Shown here one piece after another: positions 51,414-58,515 of a stretch of DNA of 64,000 bases (within the stretch, counting starts at the first letter, position 1; each line of letters opens with the position of its first letter). The stretch covers positions 2,790,001 through 2,854,000 of the forward strand of contig NZ_CP102664.1 of assembly GCF_026427355.1 (NCBI RefSeq), read 5' to 3'. Below the pieces are notes generated by a model. It worked only from the letters and a program-made list of their open reading frames with translations, did not search any database and was not told the DNA's origin. Source of the DNA: Sphingobium sp. JS3065. GTDB taxonomy: Bacteria; Pseudomonadota; Alphaproteobacteria; Sphingomonadales; Sphingomonadaceae. Both the position numbers and the translations under genes were made by a program.

Positions 51414-51876
51414 TTCCGGCGCCGAAGCCTCGCCCAGCGGGGAGGCGGCGCATTTCCGGGCGCTGGAGAATCTCTACCGTTCGGCGCCGATCAACCGGCT
51501 GTTCCGGTCGGAACTGACGATCCCGGTGGAGGGTCGGTCGATCATCCATTTCGATGTGGACGAAACGCAGTTCCATGCCGCCGGCGCGATACACGGCACC
51601 GTCTATTTCAAGATGCTGGACGATGCGGCCTTCTACGCCGCCAACAGCCTGGTCAGCGACCGTTTCCTGCTGACCACCAGCTTCAACCTGTTGTTCACCC
51701 GGCCGATCGGGCCGGGCCGCATCCGCGCCGAAGGGCGCTGGATCAGCGGCAAGCGGCGCGTCTATGTCGCCGAAGCCAGCCTGATCGACGCCGAAGGGGA
51801 GGAGGTCGGGCGGGGAACCGGCACCTTCATGCGATCGCAATTCCCGCTTTCCTCGCTGCCGGGCTATGCCGACTGA
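51400..51876 (+). CDS. PaaI-type hotdog-fold thioesterase
   Basis: A 158-residue hotdog-fold protein. The acyl-CoA thioesterase pattern is HAAGAIHGTVYFKMLDDAAFYAA followed by FLLTTSFNLLFTRPI and GRIRAEGRWISGKRRVYVAEA. The substrate is unknown. The start is uncertain: I chose the GTG at 51400 (VTLPDSGAEA), overlapping the ptsN stop by 14 nt with GGCGAGG upstream. An ATG at 51373 is possible but lies deeper in ptsN. The stop overlaps the DUF1491 start by 11 nt, so the genes are coupled. Confidence 0.82.
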   Translation: MTLPDSGAEASPSGEAAHFRALENLYRSAPINRLFRSELTIPVEGRSIIHFDVDETQFHAAGAIHGTVYFKMLDDAAFYAANSLVSDRFLLTTSFNLLFTRPIGPGRIRAEGRWISGKRRVYVAEASLIDAEGEEVGRGTGTFMRSQFPLSSLPGYAD

Positions 51877-52204
51877 TCGCTTGACCAGCGCGCTGCTGGT
51901 CAACGCGCTGGTGCGGCGCTGCGCCGCTGCCGGGGGTTTTGCCACTGTGCTGGTCAAGGGCGATGAAATCAGCGGCGTCATATTGATCCAGGCGCTTGAA
52001 AAAGGGCGGGAACTGGGCCTGTTCGAGCGCGTTTCCAATTTTGCGGGCGGTTTCAGCCTGACCCGCTGTGGCCCGGACCCGGACAAGGGGACGGAGGCGA
52101 TGGCCCAATATCTTGCGCGACGCCGCGCTTCGGACCCCGATCTGTGGGTTTTGGAGCTTGATATCGCGGATGCGGAACGGTTCGCCGCTGAAACGATCTG
52201 TTAA
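51866..52204 (+). CDS. DUF1491 family protein
   Basis: A 112-residue soluble protein typical of alphaproteobacteria, with TSALLVNALVRRCAAAGGFATVL at the N-terminus and DLWVLELDIADAERFAAETI at the end. The family function is not known. The ATG is within the last codons of the thioesterase gene, so translation is probably coupled. The neighbourhood (ptsN, thioesterase, cell-wall hydrolase) gives no clear clue. Confidence 0.85.
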   Translation: MPTDRLTSALLVNALVRRCAAAGGFATVLVKGDEISGVILIQALEKGRELGLFERVSNFAGGFSLTRCGPDPDKGTEAMAQYLARRRASDPDLWVLELDIADAERFAAETIC

Positions 52205-52313
52205 CCGTTGACTCCCCTTGCGCGCGCGGGCACAGGCCCCCGACGCTTTCAACGCGCAGGTTGCCGGTTTCGTCCATGGGGGGCGGATGCAGGTAAACAC
52301 GCAGACGGGGGGC

Positions 52314-52351
52314 GGCCGGACGTCGGTGTTTTGGGTTTTGACGTCCCGGCC
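52314..52351 (+). promoter_or_regulatory. Hairpin in the leader of the SleB-like gene
   Basis: GGCCGGACGTC (52314-52324) pairs with GACGTCCCGGCC (52340-52351) with one bulged G. The 3' arm ends 25 nt before the start codon at 52377. No riboswitch family is recognised; it may terminate upstream transcription or shield the weak ribosome-binding site. Confidence 0.35.
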
Positions 52352-52376
52352 AAGAACCGCATGATTTTGAGCAATA

Positions 52377-53024
52377 ATGAGTTTTCGTCTGAAGGCTGCG
52401 ATCGTCGCGGCATTTTCCCTTTCCGCCGCTGCGGCGTTGAATACGGCCGACATGTCGAGCGCTTCCGAAGCGGCTCCGTCGGTCCTGCCCCTTCCGGGAA
52501 CCACTGAGCTGAATGCAGCTCCGGCCGGCGCGAAGCCCGCCGTCACCTTTGCCGCGCCGCGCGAAGTCGTGCAGTCGCTGGCTCCCCTTTCCGACAGCGC
52601 CGATGTGAAGGCCGACAATCTCGCCGCCCTCGTGGATGCGCAAGGCATGGCCGAGGATGTTTCCGGCGACATGAAGTGCCTGGCCGGCGCCGTCTATTTC
52701 GAATCCAAGGGCGAAAGCCTGGAAGGCCAGTTGGCCGTCGCCCGCGTCATCATCAACCGCGCCCGGTCCGGCCGCTTCGCCGACAGCCTGTGCGGGGTCG
52801 TCTATCAGCCGGGCCAGTTCAGCTTCGTGCGCGGCAACGGCATGCCGTCGATCCGCATGGGCAGCGAAAGCTGGCGCGAAGCCGTCGCCATCGCCCAGAT
52901 CGCAATGGAAGATAGCTGGGACAGCCAGGCCGAAGGCGCGCTCTATTTCCATGCCCGCCGCGTCTCGCCGGGCTGGGGCAAGCGCCAGTTGGCCGCCATC
53001 GACAACCACATCTTCTATCGCTGA
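52377..53024 (+). CDS. Cell-wall hydrolase of the SleB family
   Basis: A 215-residue exported protein. The N-terminal stretch MSFRLKAAIVAAFSLSAAAALN is a likely signal or anchor, followed by a low-complexity linker rich in Ala and Pro. The C-terminal domain is the SleB/hydrolase-2 type lytic transglycosylase: CLAGAVYFESKGESLEGQLA with the catalytic Glu, then VVYQPGQFSFVRG and ALYFHARRVSPGW. It would cut peptidoglycan glycan strands in the periplasm. It ends before a strong intrinsic terminator. Confidence 0.92.
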   Translation: MSFRLKAAIVAAFSLSAAAALNTADMSSASEAAPSVLPLPGTTELNAAPAGAKPAVTFAAPREVVQSLAPLSDSADVKADNLAALVDAQGMAEDVSGDMKCLAGAVYFESKGESLEGQLAVARVIINRARSGRFADSLCGVVYQPGQFSFVRGNGMPSIRMGSESWREAVAIAQIAMEDSWDSQAEGALYFHARRVSPGWGKRQLAAIDNHIFYR

Positions 53025-53055
53025 CACTTTCGCGCCGAGCGCGCAGGGGGTGAAG

Positions 53056-53090
53056 AAGGGCCGGTTCGGGAGTTTCCTGAATCGGCCCTT
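53056..53090 (+). terminator. Intrinsic terminator after the SleB-like gene
   Basis: The 15-bp stem 53056-53070 (AAGGGCCGGTTCGGG) pairs with 53076-53090 using two G-T pairs, with loop AGTTT, and is followed by TCCTTTTGTT. This is the clearest canonical plus-strand terminator in the window. Confidence 0.8.
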
Positions 53091-53124
53091 TCCTTTTGTT
53101 CCCTTCCTGTTCTAAGAACCGGGA

Positions 53125-53628
53125 ATGGACTCCGATCTTTCCGACAGTTGTTCGCCCTTGACCGACGGCACGGCGCTGGCCGTGGCGCGGGGCACGCTGC
53201 GCCTGTTCTTCCGCCACGACATGAGCGGGATATTGGAGGTGCCGCTGCCCAATGGGCGGCGCGCCGACATCATGGCGCTGGACGGGGCGGGGCGGATCAC
53301 CATCGTGGAGATCAAGTGCAGCCGCGCCGACCTGTTGGGCGACATGAAATGGCCGGATTATTTCGACTATTGCGACCGCTATTTCTGGGCGGTGCCGTCA
53401 GGCTTCGACCTGTCGCTGTTCGAGAGCGAGGCGCTGTGGCCGGGGCGGACGGGGTTGATCGTCGCGGACCAATATGATGCCGAACTGGTGCGCCCTGCGC
53501 CCATGGAACCACTGGCGGCGGCGCGGCGCAAGGCGGAGACGCTGCGCTTCGCCCGAAGGGCGGCGCGGCGGCTGACGGCGCTGGCCGACCCCGATCATGC
53601 GGCGGAACTAGGCGGTAATTTCGGCTGA
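53125..53628 (+). CDS. mmcB: MmcB family putative DNA repair endonuclease
   Basis: A 167-residue protein of the MmcB family, which in Caulobacter is damage-induced and takes part in mitomycin C resistance. The nuclease-like motif is RADIMALDGAGRITIVEIKCSRADLL-type: Asp, then Glu-x-Lys (IVEIKCS), as in PD-(D/E)xK nucleases, followed by LGDMKWPDYFDYCDRYFWAV. It should be cytoplasmic. The spacing to the terminator upstream makes it an independent transcription unit; no LexA box was identified. Confidence 0.85.
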   Translation: MDSDLSDSCSPLTDGTALAVARGTLRLFFRHDMSGILEVPLPNGRRADIMALDGAGRITIVEIKCSRADLLGDMKWPDYFDYCDRYFWAVPSGFDLSLFESEALWPGRTGLIVADQYDAELVRPAPMEPLAAARRKAETLRFARRAARRLTALADPDHAAELGGNFG

Positions 53629-53643
53629 TTGGGTGGTTAGCCG

Positions 53644-53931
53644 TCATTCTTTTACCCCTCTCCCTGGAGGGTCTGCCAGAGGCACGTGACTCTGGCCGAG
53701 GCTGCGTAGACTTGGCAGCTTGCTGCCTTGGTCGTCGCTGGGTGAGGGAGCGAACAGGTCGATCATGCCCCCGGCATGATCTAAGGGCTGCGGGGCAGCC
53801 CTTACCTGTTCGCTCGATCCACAGGATCGCGCGGGCCGCAGGCCCGCACCCCCTCATCCAACTGCGCCTAGCTTCGCTCCGCTCAGCAAGGCTCCATATC
53901 CTTCTCCCTCAAGGGAGAAGGAATGTCTTGG
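53644..53931. repeat. Multi-branched palindromic intergenic element
   Basis: The region holds at least six hairpins in series. They include CCAGAG/CTCTGG (about 53675-53694), GGCAGC-TT-GCTGCC (53714-53727), GCGGGCC-GCA-GGCCCGC near 53831, and CCTTCTCCCT/GGGAGAAGG near 53900-53922. A three-way junction is formed by an outer stem GAGCGAACAGGT (53748-53759)/ACCTGTTCGCTC (53804-53815). This stem encloses GATCATGCC/GGCATGATC (53761-53781) and TAAGGGCTGC/GCAGCCCTTA (53782-53804). It lies between two convergent genes and shows no coding potential. Confidence 0.75.
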
Positions 53932-53943
53932 GTTACCCAAAAA

Positions 53944-54588
53944 TCAGAATACCGGCCCTTGCACCGGTCCCTTGGGCGCGGCCGTCGTCTTCGCCGCGCT
54001 CAGCGCTTCCGTCAGCCCCGGCGTGCGGCCGTCGCGTTCCGCATAGTCCCGCGCCGACATGCCGGCGATCGTGTCGCGCTTGTCGGGATTGGCCCCCTGC
54101 GCCACCAGTAGCCGGACCAGCCCCACATCGCGAAGCTGCACCGCCCGGATCAGCGGGGTTTCGCCGCTGCCATTGGCCTTGTCCACCTGCGCATTATAGG
54201 TGAGCAGGCTGCGCGCGCCTTCCTCGAACCGGGCCTGCACGGCGTCCATCAGCGGCGTGTTGCCTCCATTGTCGGTCAGGTTCGGGTTCGCGCCCTTGGC
54301 CAGCAGGAAGGTCAGCCATGTATTGTCGCGCCGGGCGACCACCAGGTGCAGCGCGGTGTCGCCCGTGGTCACGTCGCGGCTGTTGATGACGGTGGAGCCG
54401 GGCTTCTGGATCAGGTCGGTCACCTTCTGCCCGTCGGCATCCTTGACCGCCTTCAGAAAATTGTAATTGTCGGAAAACTGCGCGTGTGCGGCCATCGGCG
54501 CCGCGACCGGCGACAACAGCGCCAGGGCCAGAGCGGCGGCACGGCCAACGCCCATCCAAGCCGGAAAACGTCCTGTCATTTTGTCCAT
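53944..54588 (-). CDS. Exported ankyrin-repeat protein
   Basis: A 214-residue protein from the ATG at 54588. The N-terminal hydrophobic stretch AAALALALLSPVAAPMAAHA is a signal peptide. At least three ankyrin repeats are readable: TTGDTALHLVVARRDNTWLT, NGGNTPLMDAVQARFEEGAR and GSGETPLIRAVQLRDVGLVR, each followed by an LLxxGAxPN-type loop. It probably mediates protein contacts in the periplasm; the partner is unknown. Alternative starts are ATGs at 54618 and 54579. It is divergent from the SCO1 gene. Confidence 0.85.
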   Translation of the reverse strand: MDKMTGRFPAWMGVGRAAALALALLSPVAAPMAAHAQFSDNYNFLKAVKDADGQKVTDLIQKPGSTVINSRDVTTGDTALHLVVARRDNTWLTFLLAKGANPNLTDNGGNTPLMDAVQARFEEGARSLLTYNAQVDKANGSGETPLIRAVQLRDVGLVRLLVAQGANPDKRDTIAGMSARDYAERDGRTPGLTEALSAAKTTAAPKGPVQGPVF

Positions 54589-54641
54589 AGCCCCGTTGGG
54601 ATTTGCAAATCGGGCCATAGCAGGGCATGGCTGGCGGCGCC

Positions 54642-55283
54642 ATGAACAAAGCGCTGATTTCGCTCGCCCTGCCGCTCATCGCCCTGCTGGCAGCCTGTAA
54701 TATGGGAACGGGAGGCAATGCATCAAGCGGGGATGAGAGCGCCCGGGGCGACCTGCATGGGGCGAGCATCGGCGCGCCCTTCACCCTGACCGATCAATCG
54801 GGCAAAAAGGTCCGCTGGGACGATTTCAAGGGCCAGTACCGGCTGGTCTATTTCGGCTATACCTATTGCCCGGATGTCTGCCCGGTCGACCTGCAACGCA
54901 TCATGCAGGGCTTCGCCAGGTTCGAGAAGGACAAGCCCGCCCTGGCCGCGAAGGTCCAGCCGATCCTGATCAGCCTGGATCCGGAGCGGGACACGCCCGC
55001 CGTCCTCAAAACCTATGTCGCCGCCTTCCACCCCCGGCTAATCGGCCTGACCGGCACGCCGGACGAGATCGCCAGGGTGGCCAAGGATTTCGTCGTGATC
55101 TATAACAAGGAAGAGGCGAAGGGCGCGAGCGACTATCTGGTCAGCCACAGCCGCACGCCCTATCTCTTCGGGACCGATGGCGCGCCGGTCGCGCTGGTGC
55201 CGGTGGACGATCCGGCGACGCCGGACGTGGATGAGGGCGACCCTGCCAAGGTCATCGCCTTCCTCGAAAAATGGATTAAATGA
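54642..55283 (+). CDS. SCO1/SenC/PrrC family copper-binding protein
   Basis: A 213-residue lipoprotein (lipobox LLAAC with Cys19) facing the periplasm. The thioredoxin-like domain carries the copper-binding pair YTYCPDVCPVDL (Cys76, Cys80) and a later His (DYLVSHSRTPYLF, His169). The family inserts copper into cytochrome oxidase subunit II or acts in redox signalling. No oxidase genes are in the window. The YcgN-like gene starts 4 nt after its stop. Confidence 0.93.
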   Translation: MNKALISLALPLIALLAACNMGTGGNASSGDESARGDLHGASIGAPFTLTDQSGKKVRWDDFKGQYRLVYFGYTYCPDVCPVDLQRIMQGFARFEKDKPALAAKVQPILISLDPERDTPAVLKTYVAAFHPRLIGLTGTPDEIARVAKDFVVIYNKEEAKGASDYLVSHSRTPYLFGTDGAPVALVPVDDPATPDVDEGDPAKVIAFLEKWIK

Positions 55284-55286
55284 CGG

Positions 55287-55712
55287 TTGGACTTCTGGGA
55301 AAAGCCCCTCGACAAGCTGGACCGCGCCGAATGGGAAGCGTTATGCGACGGTTGCGGCAAATGCTGCCTGCACAAGGCGGAGGATGAGGATACGGGGCGC
55401 ATCTACCCCACCAATGTCGCCTGCCGGCTGCTCGACCGGCATAGCGGGCAATGCATCAATTACAGGGAACGCCGCCGCTTCGTGCCCGATTGCGTGCGGC
55501 TGACGCCTGCCAAGGTCAGGACGATAAGCTGGCTGCCGCGCACCTGCGCCTATCGGCTGCGGGGCGAGGGCAAGCCGCTGCCGGAATGGCATTATCTGAT
55601 CTGCGGCGACCGGGAAGCGGTGCATCGGGCGAAGGAATCCGTGCGGGGCTGGACCATTGCGGAGGCCGATGCGGGCGATTGGGAAAACCATCTTGTCGAC
55701 AGAGAGCTCTGA
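55287..55712 (+). CDS. YcgN/YkgJ-type cysteine-cluster protein
   Basis: A 141-residue protein with a UPF0260/YcgN cysteine cluster near the N-terminus (CDGCGKCCLHK, Cys20, 23, 26, 27) plus CRLLDRHSGQC and VPDC further on, which could bind a metal or Fe-S centre. The function is not established. The start is a TTG at 55287, because no ATG lies close to the conserved N-terminus (DFWEKPLDKLDRAEWEAL). It is likely cotranscribed with the SCO1 gene, and the YgjP gene overlaps its 3' end. Confidence 0.88.
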   Translation: MDFWEKPLDKLDRAEWEALCDGCGKCCLHKAEDEDTGRIYPTNVACRLLDRHSGQCINYRERRRFVPDCVRLTPAKVRTISWLPRTCAYRLRGEGKPLPEWHYLICGDREAVHRAKESVRGWTIAEADAGDWENHLVDREL

Positions 55713-56403
55713 CGCCGTTCTCGTCGTCGACGGCGTCGCCGTTCCGGTACGGGTCCGCCGGTCGGCGCGGGCCAAGGCCTATCGATTGTCGCTGGATCAG
55801 GCGCGAGGGGAATTGCGGCTCTCGCTGCCTACACGCGCCAATCTGAAGCGCGCGCTCGGCTGGGCGCAGGGGCATGAGGGCTGGGTCCGGTCGCAAATGG
55901 CGCGGCAACCGGCGCTGGTGACGCTGGGTGACGGCATCGTCTTTCCGCTGGAGGGGCGGGAGGTGCGCATCTGCTGGGTCGAGGGCGCGCCCCGCACGAT
56001 CCGGCTGGAGGGCGACCGGTTGCTGCTCGGCGGCGCGGCGGAATCGGTGGGGTCGCGGGTGCTGCGCTGGCTGAAGACGCGGGCGAAGGCCGTGCTGGAG
56101 ACCGAAAGCCATGCGATGGCGCGGGACAATGGATTGATCGTGGCATCGGTCGGCATCGGCGATCCGCGCAGCCGTTGGGCGAGTTGCGCATCCAGCGGCG
56201 CGATCCGCTATAGCTGGCGGTTGATCCTCTGCCCGCCGGAGGTGCGCCGGGCGACCGTGGCGCATGAACTGGCGCATCTGCTGCACATGGACCACAGCCC
56301 GGCCTTCCACGCGGTGCACAGGCGGATATTGGGGGAAGATCCCCGACCGGCGCGGGCGTGGCTGCGCGCCCATGGGACTGCGCTGCATCGCTTTGTGGGC
56401 TAG
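55669..56403 (+). CDS. YgjP/SprT-like zinc metallopeptidase (DUF45, M48-related)
   Basis: A 244-residue protein. The zinc site is TVAHELAHLLHMDHSPAFHAV (HExxH at about residues 199-203 with a third His downstream), preceded by the RWASCASSGAIRYSWRL strand pattern that is typical of YgjP. The substrate is unknown. I used the ATG at 55669, which overlaps the YcgN gene by 44 nt; a TTG at 55693 would shorten the overlap. A small conserved gene follows after 4 nt. Confidence 0.88.
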   Translation: MRAIGKTILSTESSDAVLVVDGVAVPVRVRRSARAKAYRLSLDQARGELRLSLPTRANLKRALGWAQGHEGWVRSQMARQPALVTLGDGIVFPLEGREVRICWVEGAPRTIRLEGDRLLLGGAAESVGSRVLRWLKTRAKAVLETESHAMARDNGLIVASVGIGDPRSRWASCASSGAIRYSWRLILCPPEVRRATVAHELAHLLHMDHSPAFHAVHRRILGEDPRPARAWLRAHGTALHRFVG

Positions 56404-56407
56404 GCGC

Positions 56408-56671
56408 ATGGGCAGGAAGAAGCGCTATCTGACGGCCACCATGCCGGACGGCTATGTGAAGACCATCGGGCCGACGGCGGACGCCTTCACTCATTATTGG
56501 CGGATCGTCGCGATATTGGAAAATGGCAGGACGGAGGTCTTCTGGGGCCATGCGCGCTCCCTGGCGGAGGCGAAGAAGAAGCGGGGCGCGGCGGAGGATG
56601 GCGCCAGGATGCGCGGGTGGAAAAGCTATGCGTTCGAGATAGCGGAACTGGTCGAGACGCCGGTTGAATGA
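56408..56671 (+). CDS. Small conserved hypothetical protein
   Basis: An 87-residue soluble basic protein (MGRKKRYLTATMPDGYVKT then HYWRIVAILENGRTEVFWGH). I do not recognise the family. It starts 4 nt after the YgjP stop and is probably in the same transcript. The sequence is rich in Lys, Arg and aromatic residues, which would fit nucleic-acid or protein binding, but there is no specific motif. Confidence 0.7.
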   Translation: MGRKKRYLTATMPDGYVKTIGPTADAFTHYWRIVAILENGRTEVFWGHARSLAEAKKKRGAAEDGARMRGWKSYAFEIAELVETPVE

Positions 56672-56735
56672 AGTGCGCCATGGGCGGGGGCCAGTCCCGT
56701 GACAGGCCTGGCTTTCCTTTGGGGCGCGGCCCAAG

Positions 56736-57572
56736 TTAGCGCCCTGCCCTGTGTGGCCAGACGCCAGACCCGTCCGCTGCGCAATCATGGGCGGCATCGC
56801 GCAAATGCGGCAGCCCGCAGCCGCGGCAGGTGACGTAATCGCCTGCCTTCAGCCCATGGCCCACCGCCACCCGCTCGTCGAAGACATAGCAATCGCCCTG
56901 CCAGCGGCTGTCCGCTTCAGGCATTTCCTCCAGATAGCGCAATATGCCGCCGCGCAGATGATAGACCTCCTCAAAGCCGCGTGCGCGGACCAGCGCGGTC
57001 GATTTCTCGCACCGGATGCCGCCCGTGCAGAACATGGCGATGCGGGGCGTGCGGCCTTCCTCCCGCAATTTTTCGGCAAAACCGTCGAACCAGCCGGGAA
57101 AATCGCGGAAGGAGCGGGTGCCCGGATCGATCGCGCCTTCGAAGCTGCCGACCGCCACTTCATAGGCGTTGCGCGTGTCGATGATCACCGTGTCGGGATC
57201 GGCGATCAGCGCGTTCCAGTCCGCCGGATCGAGATAGGCGCCCGCCTGGTTCGCCGGATCCAGGTCGCCCGCGCCCAAAGTCACGATCTCCGTCTTCACC
57301 TTCACCTTCATTCGGGCGAAGGGGGCGTCGTCGCTTTGGGCATATTTGACGTCGAGATCGGCGCAGCCGGGCAGGGTGCGGATATGCGCCACCAGCGCCT
57401 TGATCGCCGCCTCGCCCCCCGCGACGGTGCCGTTGATTCCTTCACCCGCGACGATCAGCGTGCCGCACGTGCCAAGATCGGCGCAGACCGTGCGCAAATC
57501 GCGGGCAATCGCATCCGGATCGGGGAAGGATGCGAAGCGGTAGAGCGCGGCAATCGTGAAAGCGGATTCCAT
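56736..57572 (-). CDS. trhO: tRNA uridine(34) 5-hydroxylase TrhO (rhodanese-like)
   Basis: A 278-residue TrhO/YceA protein. An N-terminal ferredoxin-like half (IAALYRFASFPDPDAIARDL, VAGEGINGTVAG) is joined to a rhodanese domain whose active loop is CTGGIRCEKS (Cys182). Two CxxC-like pairs near the C-terminus (CRGCGLPH) are also typical. It uses oxygen to form 5-hydroxyuridine at the tRNA wobble position. The ATG at 57572 was preferred over one four codons upstream at 57584. It is divergent from pdeM. Confidence 0.93.
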   Translation of the reverse strand: MESAFTIAALYRFASFPDPDAIARDLRTVCADLGTCGTLIVAGEGINGTVAGGEAAIKALVAHIRTLPGCADLDVKYAQSDDAPFARMKVKVKTEIVTLGAGDLDPANQAGAYLDPADWNALIADPDTVIIDTRNAYEVAVGSFEGAIDPGTRSFRDFPGWFDGFAEKLREEGRTPRIAMFCTGGIRCEKSTALVRARGFEEVYHLRGGILRYLEEMPEADSRWQGDCYVFDERVAVGHGLKAGDYVTCRGCGLPHLRDAAHDCAADGSGVWPHRAGR

Positions 57573-57637
57573 GGCTGCGCCCATAGCCGCTTCGCCGCCC
57601 TCTTGAAAGCCGGAGGGCAAGGGCGCATAGGCAGGTC

Positions 57638-58297
57638 ATGGTTCCCCTTTCGTTCGCGGGTCACGAATTTCTGGCGCTGCCGGAAGCCGCGCTGTTCTGG
57701 CCGGCGCGGTCGGCCCTGCTGGTGGCCGACCTGCATTTCGAGAAGGCGAGCTGGTATGCCCGTTTCGGCCAGTTCCTGCCGCCGCATGACAGCCGGGCGA
57801 CACTGGACATGATCGAGGCGCTGGTGGAGCGGACGGGCGCGACGGCGGTCTGGTCCCTGGGCGACAGTTTTCACGATGCCGATGGCGCGGCGCGGCTCGA
57901 TCCGATGACGCGGGCGCGGCTGGCGGCGCTGACGGACCGGCTCGACTGGGTCTGGATCACCGGCAATCACGATGTCGGCATGGCGGATATGCCGGGCGGG
58001 CAACGCCGCGCCGACATGCAGGTCGACGGCATCTGGTTGCGGCATGAGGCCGACCCTGCCGATCCCCGGCCCGAAATATCGGGGCATTTCCATCCGAAAT
58101 TCCGGATGTCGGTGCGCGGACGCCATGTCTCGCGGCGCTGCTTCGTCGGATCGCGCACCAAATTGATTTTGCCCGCATTGGGGGCGCTGACCGGGGGCCT
58201 CGATGTGGGACATGGTGAAATCCGGCGCGTCATGGGCGCGGGCGCGACCGCATTGGTGCCGGTGGCGGGCCGCCTGCTGCGATTTCCCATAGCATGA
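57638..58297 (+). CDS. pdeM: Ligase-associated DNA damage response endonuclease PdeM
   Basis: A 219-residue metallophosphoesterase of the PdeM (DEXH-ligase-linked) group. The metal-binding motifs are LLVADLHFEKASW (DxH), SLGDSFHD (GDxxHD), WITGNHDVG (GNHD) and ISGHFHPK (GHxH). In the family it acts with a Lhr-type helicase and an ATP-dependent ligase in DNA repair, but those partners are not in this window. The ATG follows GCAGG. It is divergent from trhO. Confidence 0.92.
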   Translation: MVPLSFAGHEFLALPEAALFWPARSALLVADLHFEKASWYARFGQFLPPHDSRATLDMIEALVERTGATAVWSLGDSFHDADGAARLDPMTRARLAALTDRLDWVWITGNHDVGMADMPGGQRRADMQVDGIWLRHEADPADPRPEISGHFHPKFRMSVRGRHVSRRCFVGSRTKLILPALGALTGGLDVGHGEIRRVMGAGATALVPVAGRLLRFPIA

Positions 58298-58515
58298 CGA
58301 TCGGAGCGAAAGGCCAAAAAGCAAAAAGGACGTAACGGAAACCGGAAATTAAGCTGTATCCATTAAGCAACAGCAAAGGAAAATCCGGTCGTGACGGGCG
58401 GTCAAGGGCTTAAAAAATAAAGGCTATTCTTGCCTTCGTCCTGCCATATCTTCATAGTCGGAAGCTAATGCCGACACGACGAAAAGTTGGGCGGATGAGG
58501 AGAGGGACCATCATC

